Under the pieces are notes generated by a model. It was given only the letters and a program-made list of their open reading frames with translations, had not been told where the DNA came from and searched no databases. From Pseudoalteromonas sp. BSi20652 (GTDB lineage: Bacteria > Pseudomonadota > Gammaproteobacteria > Enterobacterales > Alteromonadaceae), in NCBI RefSeq assembly GCF_000239855.1, contig NZ_BADT01000204.1, forward strand, positions 1 through 46,890: a stretch of 46,890 nt of DNA, given 5' to 3'. A program made the translations under genes and the position numbers. Positions 1 to 10,875 of the stretch are shown one piece after another (within the stretch, counting starts at the first letter, position 1; every line of letters starts with the position of its first letter).

Positions 1-58
1 TTACATAATAAGCAGTTAATTAGTAAAAAATTTAATAACAGTTATATTTATTATATGT

Positions 59-134
59 GGGTGATTAGCTCAGTTGGGAGAGCATCGCCCTTACAAGGCG
101 AGGGTCACTGGTTCAAGTCCAGTATCACCCACCA
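59..134 (+). tRNA. tRNA-Val (anticodon UAC)
   Basis: A 76-nt cloverleaf with acceptor stem GGGTGAT/ATCACCC and an encoded CCA end. The anticodon stem-loop is TCGCC-CTTACAA-GGCGA, giving anticodon TAC (Val, GUA/GUG codons). The T-loop reads TTCAAGT. It may be the last gene of a valine tRNA cluster that continues to the left of the window. A decayed copy follows about 90 bases downstream. Confidence 0.97.
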
Positions 135-222
135 CATATAAACACTTCAGAAAATCTTCCTTGCCAAAATCAATAATTACACTTTTATAAACACTAATAA
201 TTTTTACAGTATGTAATTCTAT

Positions 223-292
223 GTGGATAATTAGCTTCGCTGTAAGAAAAAAGAGCATCGCCGCCCTTTACAAATAATGGCGAGGGTCACTG
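223..292 (+). pseudogene. decayed tRNA-Val copy
   Basis: This stretch aligns in order with the intact tRNA-Val upstream. GTGGATAATTAGCT matches the 5' end and D-arm, AGAGCATCGCC the D/anticodon boundary, CCTTTACAAA the anticodon loop, and GGCGAGGGTCACTG the variable and T-arm region. Several small insertions (within the D-loop and on both sides of the anticodon) and loss of the T-loop and 3' acceptor strand make it non-functional. Flanking bases ATGTGG are also shared with the intact copy, suggesting a tandem duplication followed by decay. Seen directly; the history is inference. Confidence 0.75.
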
Positions 293-451
293 TATAGTTT
301 TTAATTATGTTATTTTACTCTGTACTTTTTAGCTAGATAAACGTATTAGGCAAAATTAAATACCTAATAAATACAGCTATCATTTAAATTCCCTTGTAAG
401 CAGTTAAACTGTTGATTATAGTCTGTGTTAAATACAATAACATTCAAGCTA

Positions 452-2097
452 ATGCCAACTAAGATCTATTCAAAAGCCAAAATACTTATAGTAGAAGAGC
501 AACCGCTTGCCCAAAGCTATATGAAACAATCGTTAGAAAGACTTGGCTTTCGGCAATTGCGCTTTGCCGATCATGCAATCTCTGCAAAAGAGCAATGTTT
601 AAGTGAAGAATTTGATTTAATTGTTTGCTCATTTAATTTAAGTAAACACCAGGATGGCTACCAACTCTATGAAGAACTGCGTGTAAAGCAGTTAATAAAA
701 AGTTCAACTGGATTTATTTTTATCTCTGCTGAAACAAGTGGCTCATTGGTTCATAGCGTTCTTGAGCTGCAGCCTGATGACTTTTTAGTAAAACCATTCA
801 CAATACAAGAACTTAAAATACGTATAGAACGGATTTTAAAGCGCAAGCATGACTTACAAGCGGTATACACTTTTATTGATGATGGTAACGATTCAAAAGC
901 AATTAAGCTTATTGATTCAACATTAGATAAAAAAGGCAATAACTACAGCCCTATTTTACTACGTTTAAAGGGTGACGCTCTGCTTCGTTTAAAACGCGTT
1001 CAAGAGTCAAAAGACTTTTTTAAATCTGTTCTCGACATTCAAAAATTCGCTTGGGCAAAAGTTGGCTTAGTCGAGGCCCTTATAGCGAATAACGAGCATA
1101 TATTAGCGCAGCGAATGCTTAAAACAATGTTGGAGCGACAAGAAACCAGATTAGTTGCTCTAGACCTTATGGGTAAATTAGAGATAAAACTAAATCAATT
1201 TGAACTAGCACAAGGTTTTTTAAGTCAAGCAGCAAAAATTGCACCACGAAATATTTCACGACAAAAGTCATTAAGTACTGTATCGCTGATTAATCACGAC
1301 TACGAAAAGAGTTATTCAACTCAAAAAGATATAGCCTCCTTTGCCAAACACTCAATACACGACCACCCCGATGTATATTTGAATGCAGCACGTGCAGGTA
1401 TCGACTTTGCGCTAACGACTGATCAAACAGATCAAATTCAACGAATTTCTAGGCAAACCAATCAGTACATTAATGATTTAAAAAACAGTTTCCTAATAAT
1501 ACAAATCAAGCTCAAATTGATGTACTTAATGCACGACTTCATTATTTAAAAGACGAGCATCAAAAAGCGAAAAAGCTAATTGAACAGCTTGATGATGACG
1601 ATACTCATATCCGTTCGGTTGATGGGGCACTTGATAAAGCGAAAGCGTTTCACGAATTAGGGTTTCATCAAAAGGCGCAAACCTTATTTACCCAAATAAT
1701 TAAACACTGTGAAAGACACCCAACAGTTAGCGACACAACTTACTTACGTTATATTCAGCAGCAACAAAGTGAGCGACGTGATATTAAAATGGGTCCGAAA
1801 GAGCTTAATAACCATGCAGTTAATCAATTTAATAAAGGCCAATTAAATACTGCGCTGGAAGCTTTTACACAAGCGTTTAGAGTCATGCCTCGTAATCAAA
1901 GTATCGCACTTAATTTATTACAGTGCTTATTTGATTCAACAAAGCAATCTGGCAGCTCATTTAATATGGAACTTGCTAAAAGATGCTACGCCCTTCTTGA
2001 TAAAACTAAATTACAAGCAGATCAGACGCAGCGTTTAGATAAAATTTTGCACATAGCAAAAGAAATGAATTTAGATCTTCAAAGCGCTGGTAAATAA
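452..2097 (+). CDS. receiver-like domain plus TPR protein, reading frame interrupted
   Basis: The N-terminal ~120 residues fold-match a CheY-like receiver (ILIVEEQ at the acidic pocket, FIFISAE, FLVKPF with the conserved Lys). About 400 residues of TPR-type helices follow (for example LLRLKGDALLRLKRVQESKDFF and ALEAFTQAFRVMPRN). The usual phospho-acceptor Asp is a Ser here (VCSFNLS, codon at 629-631) and the DD pocket is EE, so it is probably not phosphorylated. The frame opened by ATG 452 (a GTG at 425 is an alternative) stops at 1549, while clear homologous coding continues in the next frame to 2097. The switch must fall at 1477-1500, most simply at the A6 run 1480-1485, where a seventh A would restore a ~548-residue protein. 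The run forms an in-frame A AAA AAC heptamer. The partner protein is unknown. It converges on msrB with only 4 bases between the stop codons. Confidence 0.75.
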
Positions 2098-2101
2098 AAT
2101 A

Positions 2102-2542
2102 TTAGCGCTTTTTCATTGATGCGGCATTAACGCAATAACGTAAACCTGTTGGTAATGGACCATCTGGAAAAATATGGCCCAAGTGCGAATCACACACGTT
2201 ACAAACCACCTCTATGCGCTCCATACCATGACTTGTATCGCTTACATAGCCAATTGCTTCAATTGTCGCAGGTTGCGTAAATGACGGCCAACCAGTGCCA
2301 CTATCGAACTTCTCATCAGCATCAAACAATAAATTATCACAGCAAATACACACATACTTACCAGGTTCGAGTAATGTACAACTACCCGAGCTACCAGGGC
2401 GCTCTGTTCCCTTTTTGCGTGTTACGTAATATTCATCTTCTGATAGTTGCATCCGCCACTGCTGGTCAGTTTTAACTACTTTTTGACTTGGGGTAGGATT
2501 GCCGTTGGTGGCAAAGTTAATAACATCATTCCACTTCAACAT
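2102..2542 (-). CDS. msrB: peptide-methionine (R)-S-oxide reductase MsrB
   Basis: Repairs oxidised proteins by reducing methionine-R-sulfoxide with thioredoxin-type electrons, in the cytoplasm. The 146 residues carry the MsrB hallmarks: KFDSGTGWPSF, two CxxC zinc pairs (C65/C68 in CICC and C114/C117 in CNVC), SHLGHIF, and the catalytic Cys137 in RYCVNAASM, where many members have RYCxNSxSL. The usual segment before the first zinc pair is GTERPGSSGSC, and Cys55 there is a candidate resolving cysteine. The gene stands alone, convergent with the receiver-TPR gene. The length is normal for a single-domain MsrB. Confidence 0.93.
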   Translation of the reverse strand: MLKWNDVINFATNGNPTPSQKVVKTDQQWRMQLSEDEYYVTRKKGTERPGSSGSCTLLEPGKYVCICCDNLLFDADEKFDSGTGWPSFTQPATIEAIGYVSDTSHGMERIEVVCNVCDSHLGHIFPDGPLPTGLRYCVNAASMKKR

Positions 2543-2686
2543 AATAACCTCATAAATTGTTGATTAACCATGCCTTTTATATTTATAAAGCATCGCTAAC
2601 TATTACGCCATTTAACACGTAAAAGATCAGCCGGAGACTGTGATCTCCTTTTAGGCTTAAAGCTTATTTAGCCTAGAAAAAACGCC

Positions 2687-3127
2687 CTAATTAAAGGTAA
2701 TATTTTGCTTTTCTGAATCGGTCAGTATTCGTTTAATAAAACTATCTAGCTCTGCTTTTTTTGCAGGTAAACTTACACTTAATTGGCGCTCGTTATTACT
2801 GTAAATTATTAGCTCGTCATCTTTAGTCTTTATACAGTCTATACTCTTAATAACAAGCCAATCTGGACCGTGCTTTTTATCAAAAAACCCCATCAAGCTA
2901 AAAAGTAATAAATGTTGGGCGTCTCTTTGGATAAAATCCTCTAACCGGTTTCTTGATTTAAATAGAGGCGTTAACCTATAAACGCTTGAGCAAAAAACAA
3001 ATACCCACAACCCAAATAGCGCTTTAAACCACATAAACTCTAAAAGATCAGTGCTAATCATTAAAATAATAAGCACTAGTCCTATTAGCGATATCGCTAT
3101 CGCTATTTTTTTATTTACAGCGTCCAC
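2687..3127 (-). CDS. two-helix membrane protein, uncharacterised
   Basis: I do not recognise a named family with certainty. The 146 residues show two hydrophobic helices (about residues 8-26 and 32-52), then a soluble ~90-residue tail with alternating beta-like segments (WLVIKSIDCIK, DELIIYS, LSVSLP) and a terminal helix (ELDSFIKRIL). That pattern resembles YcxB/PH-like membrane proteins, a weak inference. The start overlaps the end of the DUF2919 gene by 17 bases, so the two are probably translated together at the end of the smc-zipA-ligA transcript. Confidence 0.7.
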   Translation of the reverse strand: MDAVNKKIAIAISLIGLVLIILMISTDLLEFMWFKALFGLWVFVFCSSVYRLTPLFKSRNRLEDFIQRDAQHLLLFSLMGFFDKKHGPDWLVIKSIDCIKTKDDELIIYSNNERQLSVSLPAKKAELDSFIKRILTDSEKQNITFN

Positions 3128-3647
3128 ACCTAATCCCTTTTAAGTCGCTTTTTTTCTTCTGATGCTTTTTCTGTCGGCTCAGGCCAATCATTAAAAAAAC
3201 GGTTAAATAGCGGCTTTTCACCAAATACCACAATATCCATAAAACGATCATCATTTGTACTGCTAAAAATGATGAAAATCGATAATGGCTATGCGCTGCT
3301 TGAATACTTAACCATGTTAAATCAACAACTGCACATAAAATAAGAGGCCAGCGCATATGTCGCCATATTTTTGCTAACCTGTCGCTTGCACTGTGTGAAT
3401 CTCGTGGTCTGCGTAAACAAAATAAAATAGTCGGTATTATTGCAATACTTCCAATTGCTATTGCGATAAAAAAGTCATTTTTATTTTTAAAAAATAACGA
3501 CATTAAATCCAGTTCAGGCCTACGACTTAAAGCCGCAATAACCCAAATAAAATAACTGCGCAATAGCACAAGCACACTTAAATGAAATGCAATAGGCGTA
3601 CGGTAACTTCCGTATTTATCCCAGTATTCTGGCCCATATCGGCTCAT
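3111..3647 (-). CDS. DUF2919 family inner-membrane protein (YfeZ-like)
   Basis: The 178-residue protein has the DUF2919 opening (YWDKYGSYRTPIAF, followed by LVLLRSYFIWVIAAL), about four hydrophobic segments, and a strongly basic C-terminus (RQKKHQKKKSDLKG) expected to face the cytoplasm. No function is established for the family (YfeZ in E. coli). It starts 10 bases after the ligA stop, on the same strand, so it is probably cotranscribed with ligA. Its end overlaps the next membrane gene. Confidence 0.8.
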   Translation of the reverse strand: MSRYGPEYWDKYGSYRTPIAFHLSVLVLLRSYFIWVIAALSRRPELDLMSLFFKNKNDFFIAIAIGSIAIIPTILFCLRRPRDSHSASDRLAKIWRHMRWPLILCAVVDLTWLSIQAAHSHYRFSSFLAVQMMIVLWILWYLVKSRYLTVFLMIGLSRQKKHQKKKSDLKGIRCGRCK

Positions 3648-3657
3648 TGTCGTTTTC

Positions 3658-5676
<2,019 letters not shown>

Positions 5677-5694
5677 TTAAACCTCAATAAACAT

Positions 5695-5732
5695 AAAAAA
5701 AGCCACTTTGACGATTCACCGTCCAGTGGCTT
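5695..5732 (-). terminator. hairpin with U-tract between zipA and ligA
   Basis: On the minus strand AAGCCACT pairs with AGTGGCTT, with an inner GACG/CGTC helix, and the stem is followed by a run of six to seven T. It follows zipA and ends about 20 bases before the ligA start, so it would act as a terminator or attenuator for read-through into ligA. Confidence 0.75.
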
Positions 5733-5756
5733 ATAAAAATATAATGTATGCGTTAT

Positions 5757-6524
5757 TTACGCTGAAAAAGAACGAACCTGCTCAACATATTGTCTTACGC
5801 GATCTACTGTCATTTCATTTCGCTCAGCATCTAAAATTTGTGCACCAAATTCATCCGCTAACTTTTTAGCTGCGCTGTGCAACATATTAAATGCAGCTAG
5901 ACCATCGCCGTCGCACGGTAACGTCATAAATAAGCTTACCCCAGCGGTACTAAACTGTTCCATATTATCAATATCAAACGTACCTGGGTTGTACATATTT
6001 ACTAATCTAAATAAAACAGGGCCTTGACCAGCCGGATCTAGGTGGCGATTAAAAAAGCCTTCCTCAGAATATTTAAAACCTAAAGTGTTAACTGCCGGCA
6101 ATAATTTACTGCCCTGCATACTAAGCTCTTCCGGCATTTGAATATGTACGATAACAAAGTCAGACATTTGGGCAGGTGCTTCTTCCGCGCTTTGCTCTTT
6201 TGTTTCTAGGTCATCAACTATTTCTAGGTCATCTTCAATCGGCACTTCTGGCACGCTTGTATCTATTTGCGGCTCATTTGCATCAAAGTTAAGCTCGCCA
6301 AACTGTGGCTCATCACGTTCGTTTTGCATTGGCTCTTTTGGTTCAGCCTCAGTTCGAAACGGTTTAGATGAAGCTGATGCGCTTTCTTGCAATGGTTCAA
6401 CCCGCTCGTTATCAGATACTTCTGGGCGGTCTTTTTTTCTCACAGACCACAATCCATGTATTAATAAACCACCAATGACAACTACACTGATAATGATTAA
6501 AACCCATCTTAATTGTTCGGCCAT
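5757..6524 (-). CDS. zipA: cell division protein ZipA
   Basis: Inner-membrane anchor of the FtsZ ring. The 255 residues begin with a single membrane helix (WVLIIISVVVIGGLLIHGLW), then a short basic stretch (VRKKDRP), a long acidic, Pro/Glu-rich linker to about residue 120, and the C-terminal FtsZ-binding domain (FVIVHIQMPEE, GPVLFRLVNMYNPGTFD, GVSLFMTLPC, DEFGAQILD). The linker is on the short side compared with E. coli (328 residues overall). It sits between smc and ligA, the usual gammaproteobacterial order, with 74 bases separating it from smc. Confidence 0.96.
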   Translation of the reverse strand: MAEQLRWVLIIISVVVIGGLLIHGLWSVRKKDRPEVSDNERVEPLQESASASSKPFRTEAEPKEPMQNERDEPQFGELNFDANEPQIDTSVPEVPIEDDLEIVDDLETKEQSAEEAPAQMSDFVIVHIQMPEELSMQGSKLLPAVNTLGFKYSEEGFFNRHLDPAGQGPVLFRLVNMYNPGTFDIDNMEQFSTAGVSLFMTLPCDGDGLAAFNMLHSAAKKLADEFGAQILDAERNEMTVDRVRQYVEQVRSFSA

Positions 6525-6598
6525 CCCCTCACCTTTTATTATTTGATATGCCTAAAACCTGTATATTAATTAAAAAATAATACACTTGTTATAAAAAT

Positions 6599-9500
6599 TT
6601 ATGCATGTGCAAGTTGCACAGCCTGCTCTATATCTACAGCAACCATACGCGATACGCCAGGTTCTGCCATAGTAACACCTGTTAATCTACCTGCCATTTC
6701 CATCGCAATTTTATTATGACTAATATAAATAAACTGCACTGATTGTGACATTTCCTCAACCAAACGGCAAAAACGCACAACGTTGGCATCATCCAATGGT
6801 GCATCTACTTCGTCCAGCATACAGAAAGGAGCTGGATTGAGCCTGAATATAGAAAACACTAATGATAATGCGGTCAGCGCTTTTTCTCCACCACTTAACA
6901 AATGAATTGTTGAATTTTTCTTACCCGGTGGTCGTGCCATTATACTAACACCACTTTCGAGTAAATCGTCACTGGTTAATTCTAAATACGCACTACCACC
7001 ACCAAAAACTTTAGGAAATAGCTCTGCAAAGTCTTCGTTAACTTGATCGAACGTCGCTTTAAAGCGTGTTTTGGTCTCACTATCAATTTTACGAATTGCA
7101 CCTTCAAGGGTACTTAACGCTTTTGTTAAATCATCTAATTGATTATCAAGATAGTCACTACGTGCTTTAGCTAGGTCAAACTCTTCTATTGCTGCTAAGT
7201 TTACTGCACCTAACTTATCTAACTCATTAGTAAATCCGGTTAACTGATTTTGCGCTGCACTTAAATTTACTGAATCTGGTAATTCATCAAGTATTGCTTT
7301 TAAGCTTTGCTTTAGCTCTTCTAATGGTTCGAGCGCAACTTGCGCTTTTATGAGTAGGCTTTGCTCTTCAATTGTTAGCTTTTGATGCTGCTCTTGCAAG
7401 CCCACCAGCTCACCTTGTGAATTTTTAATGCTTACTTGCTTGGTGTTAAAGCTTTCTTTAGCGTGAGCTAATTCTTTTTGAAGTAACACCAAGGCCTGCT
7501 CACCTTTTTGATGCTGCGCTAAAAACTGCGCTATTTTATCGCTAAGCTCTTGCTCTGGTATCAGCAGCTCTTCTATTTCATTGAGTAATTCTTGCGCGCC
7601 TTCTGATGCACTAATATGCTCTTGCTCTGCGTGGCTCAATTTTGTTTGGCTTAATTGCCATTCACTGCGCACCTTTTGCTCAGAGAGTTTTGCCTTATGC
7701 GCTTGCGTTTTATATTGCTCAAGCATACTTAATGCTTCGCTATAACTTTTATCACTTTGTGAGCGCAGGCTATTTGCAGCGTCTACCTCATCCGTTAAGT
7801 TGAGTTGCTGCTCATTTAACACTTCAAATTGCGCTGCTTGCTCATCAAGCACGGTATTTAATTGTAAAAGCTGATTTGTTAATTGCTGCTTTTGTTGTTG
7901 TAGCTTTTTTAGTTGTAACTTAAATTGCGCTACTTGCTGTTTGAGCATATCGCTGCGTGTACCGGCTACTGCTATATTTTGCGCAAGCTCATGTATGGCT
8001 TCTTTTAGCTCGCTTTGTTCGTTAATTAATTTTATTTGCTCAGCTGTATGTTCGTCACGAGTGCGTGTTACTTGTTTTAGCTCGTCCTCGGTATTAGTTA
8101 ACTGCTGTGCTTGATCTTGCAATTGCTTATGTTTTAAAAGCAATGAGTTTTCTGCATTACATTCAGCACTTACATGCCAGTTACGACCAAATAAAGCACC
8201 GTTTTTATCCATAACGGCTGTATAATAAGCATCTTTTAACAGCGTTAAATCACCGCTTTCGCTATAAGCAATACGCGTTAAATGATCTGGGTACACGCCG
8301 CTTGTTATGAATGCCGCTAAGCTATTTTCAGCAATGTGCTTACCACTAATTGGCCACACACTATTATCAGCTTGCTGCTCACTTACATTTAAGTGCTCTA
8401 GCGATTTAAGTGCTTGCTCTATTAAGGGCTCAAAGCCTTCTTTAACACCTAGTTGATTAAACAAACCATTAGTACGTTCACTTTCCTCGTCAAGCCCTAA
8501 TGTACTTTTAAGCCCCGTTATACTGGCTTTTAACTCGTTCATTATTTGAGTAAGCGCCGAATATTGCTTTTGTGAGTTATTAACACGCTCATTTTGCAAT
8601 TCAAGCTTAGCGCTGCACTGTGTGTGGGCTGTTTGTTTAGCGGCCAGTTCTTGAGTTAATTTTTGTGTTTGCTGTGTTTGCTGCGTTAATTGTTGCTCTA
8701 CATCGCTACTTTTTAGATCAGTTAGCTGCACATTTAACTGATTAATTTGCTCGTTAACGTGGCTTATTTGCTGTTGAGTTTGTTTAATGTGACTACTATG
8801 CAGTTGTGCATTATTATTAAGTTGTTGCTGTTGATCACACAAAGTTTGCCAATGGGTATAACGGCGCTGCCTAAGTGCTAATAATTCCTCAAGTTCATGC
8901 GTTAACTTCCTAACTTGCTCTTCGCACATTAAAGCGTTTTCACTAACCCCTTGCAGGGTTTCATTTAGTTGCTCACACACAATTTGCTGCTGCGTTTTAG
9001 CTTCAGTGCTATGAGTTTGGCGTTGCTGTAATTTAACTAAATTTTGTTTAAGCGTTTGGATTTGTTGCTTTACGTTTATTTGTTGCTGCTCAGCGCGAGT
9101 AAGCTCGGTGTGTATTACATGTTGCTGGTGCTGTGCATCGCTTAGTTTATCTTGCTGAGCTTGTACTTGCCCTTCTAAGCTTAAAAGTACATCGTCATGT
9201 CCTAAGTTAGCGGTTTTAAAAAATGAAATTTGATCATTCAGTTTTTTAATTTGGGCACTTTTTTCAAGTTGCTGCTGATGTAACTTTTGCCATTTTAAAA
9301 CCGCAATTTGGCCTTTTAGCGTACGTTCTTGGGCTTTTAATTCGCGGTATTTTTTTGCATCAACCGACTGCACAGCCAATTTATCGAGCTGGCTTTGTAG
9401 TTCTTTGCGAACATCTAACAAGCGTTCAAGATTTTCGCGAGTGCTTTTTATACGTGTTTGTGTTTCGCGGCGACGCTCTTTGTATTTAGAAACGCCAGCG

Positions 9501-10000
9501 GCTTCTTCTAAAAATACGCGCAGCTCTTGTGGTTTACTCTCTATTAAGCGCGAGATCATCCCTTGCTCAATAATTGCGTAACTACGTGGACCAAGACCGG
9601 TGCCTAAAAATATATCGGTAATATCGCGCTTACGGCATTTACTGCTATTTAAAAAATACAGTGACTGTCCGTCGCGCGTTACTAAACGCTTAATAGCAAT
9701 TTGGTTTCTGTCGGCAAATGTGTTTGAAGGACTTCCGTTATCGTTATCAAAAACAAGCTCTACAGAAGCTTGCGATATGGCTTTTCGATTAGTTGAGCCA
9801 TTAAAAATAACGTCGGTCATGGCATCGCCACGCAGGTTTTTAGCAGAGCTTTCACCAAGCACCCATCGCACTGCATCAATAACGTTCGATTTGCCACAGC
9901 CATTAGGGCCTACAACACACGTCATTTGATCAGGAAATGGAATTTTAGTGGGCTCTACAAACGATTTAAAGCCCGCTAATTTAATAGTGCTTAAGCGCAT
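6599..10000 (-). CDS. smc: chromosome segregation protein SMC
   Basis: Condensin ATPase that organises and segregates the chromosome. The 1133 residues show the full SMC layout: N-terminal Walker A (GPNGCGKS, residues 31-38), a Gln-rich coiled coil, a hinge at about 500-620 (GLFNQLGVKEGFE), a second coiled coil, and the C-terminal head with signature LLSGGEKALTAL (from about 1034), Walker B CMLDEVDAPLDD and the FIYISHNK switch. It is of the Smc-ScpAB type and not MukB. No scpA or scpB lies nearby. Unusually many CAG/CAA codons encode Gln in the arms, but base use otherwise matches the neighbours. Confidence 0.98.
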   Translation of the reverse strand: MRLSTIKLAGFKSFVEPTKIPFPDQMTCVVGPNGCGKSNVIDAVRWVLGESSAKNLRGDAMTDVIFNGSTNRKAISQASVELVFDNDNGSPSNTFADRNQIAIKRLVTRDGQSLYFLNSSKCRKRDITDIFLGTGLGPRSYAIIEQGMISRLIESKPQELRVFLEEAAGVSKYKERRRETQTRIKSTRENLERLLDVRKELQSQLDKLAVQSVDAKKYRELKAQERTLKGQIAVLKWQKLHQQQLEKSAQIKKLNDQISFFKTANLGHDDVLLSLEGQVQAQQDKLSDAQHQQHVIHTELTRAEQQQINVKQQIQTLKQNLVKLQQRQTHSTEAKTQQQIVCEQLNETLQGVSENALMCEEQVRKLTHELEELLALRQRRYTHWQTLCDQQQQLNNNAQLHSSHIKQTQQQISHVNEQINQLNVQLTDLKSSDVEQQLTQQTQQTQKLTQELAAKQTAHTQCSAKLELQNERVNNSQKQYSALTQIMNELKASITGLKSTLGLDEESERTNGLFNQLGVKEGFEPLIEQALKSLEHLNVSEQQADNSVWPISGKHIAENSLAAFITSGVYPDHLTRIAYSESGDLTLLKDAYYTAVMDKNGALFGRNWHVSAECNAENSLLLKHKQLQDQAQQLTNTEDELKQVTRTRDEHTAEQIKLINEQSELKEAIHELAQNIAVAGTRSDMLKQQVAQFKLQLKKLQQQKQQLTNQLLQLNTVLDEQAAQFEVLNEQQLNLTDEVDAANSLRSQSDKSYSEALSMLEQYKTQAHKAKLSEQKVRSEWQLSQTKLSHAEQEHISASEGAQELLNEIEELLIPEQELSDKIAQFLAQHQKGEQALVLLQKELAHAKESFNTKQVSIKNSQGELVGLQEQHQKLTIEEQSLLIKAQVALEPLEELKQSLKAILDELPDSVNLSAAQNQLTGFTNELDKLGAVNLAAIEEFDLAKARSDYLDNQLDDLTKALSTLEGAIRKIDSETKTRFKATFDQVNEDFAELFPKVFGGGSAYLELTSDDLLESGVSIMARPPGKKNSTIHLLSGGEKALTALSLVFSIFRLNPAPFCMLDEVDAPLDDANVVRFCRLVEEMSQSVQFIYISHNKIAMEMAGRLTGVTMAEPGVSRMVAVDIEQAVQLAHA

Positions 10001-10038
10001 CTTATTGTTATTACCGATTATTATTGTTATTGATTACA

Positions 10039-10069
10039 AACAATTTAACTCATTAACAGTTAAATTGTT
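10039..10069 (-). terminator. AT-rich inverted repeat between the TrmH-type gene and smc
   Basis: AACAATTTAAC and GTTAAATTGTT form a perfect 11-bp inverted repeat around a 9-base loop, touching the stop codon of the methyltransferase gene. There is no GC clamp and no clear T run, so it is at best a weak terminator or mRNA 3'-end structure. Confidence 0.35.
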
Positions 10070-10799
10070 AAGCTTGTCGTTTAAAATTATCTAAAATAAT
10101 ACCAGTCGCCATTGCCACATTAAGCGACTCTGCTCCACCAAAAGCGGGAATGGTGATTTTATTAGTTACTAACTTTGCGCATGTCTCGCGTATTCCATGC
10201 GACTCACTGCCCATTAGTAAAACGCCTGAGCCCGTAAATTGGGTTTTGTGTACACTCTGCCCATCTAAAAAAGCACCGTAAACAGGTAAGCTTAAAGATT
10301 GTAAATAATCAGGTAAATCTACTTGGCTTACCGATACCCTTACAAACGAGCCCATTGTGGCGCTAATTGTTTTTGGGTTGTAAGCGTCAGCGCTGTCGGT
10401 GCTAGTTACTATATGCTTAATACCGTACCAGTCTGCCACTCTTATTATTGTTCCTAAATTTCCAGGGTCTGATACGCCATCAAGTGCGAGTATTAAGCCA
10501 CTTGCTTGTGGTAAAGCTGTCTTTGGCATATCAACAATAGCAATGGCTGCATTATTGCTAACTAACGTGCTGACTTTGGTGAGAACCTCTTCATCAGCCT
10601 CAATAATATTAGCGTGCTGATACTTACCTTGGTACGCATTTATAAATTCGTTTGTAGCAAAAATATTAACCACATTTAATGGGCTGTTTAATAACTCAAG
10701 TACGTTTTTTTCACCTTGTACAAGGTATTGATTATATTGCTTTCGGTACTTTTTTTGGCCAAGTTGGCGAATAAGTTTGAGTTGGTTTTTTGAAATCAT
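10068..10799 (-). CDS. TrmH/SpoU family RNA 2'-O-methyltransferase
   Basis: Transfers a methyl group from S-adenosylmethionine to a ribose 2'-OH in rRNA or tRNA; the exact target cannot be read from the sequence. The 243 residues have an N-terminal substrate-binding domain (KLIRQLGQKKYRKQ, LVQGEKNVLELL) and a C-terminal SPOUT knot domain with motif 1 LDGVSDPGNLGTIIR, motif 2 LLMGSESHGI and motif 3 ESLNVAMATGI. The catalytic Arg and Asn of these motifs are present. The gene is upstream of smc on the same strand with a 67-base gap. Confidence 0.92.
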   Translation of the reverse strand: MISKNQLKLIRQLGQKKYRKQYNQYLVQGEKNVLELLNSPLNVVNIFATNEFINAYQGKYQHANIIEADEEVLTKVSTLVSNNAAIAIVDMPKTALPQASGLILALDGVSDPGNLGTIIRVADWYGIKHIVTSTDSADAYNPKTISATMGSFVRVSVSQVDLPDYLQSLSLPVYGAFLDGQSVHKTQFTGSGVLLMGSESHGIRETCAKLVTNKITIPAFGGAESLNVAMATGIILDNFKRQA

Positions 10800-10875
10800 A
10801 ACAGCCCCATAAAATTATCCAGTAAGTATAACAGATTTCGTTATAACATCTGAACTCGAAAAGCAGCGAATAGGG

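Noticed and set aside
1480-1486. Programmed -1 frameshifting as the general explanation for the split genes
   Set aside because: Three of the five breaks are not at canonical heptamers, and lolB is broken inside its signal peptide, where shifting would make no useful short product. It is kept only as an open option for two genes.
2632-2676. Inverted repeats GGAGA/TCTCC and TAGGCT/AGCCTA as terminators after the membrane-protein pair
   Set aside because: Short stems with no T-tract on the strand that would need it.
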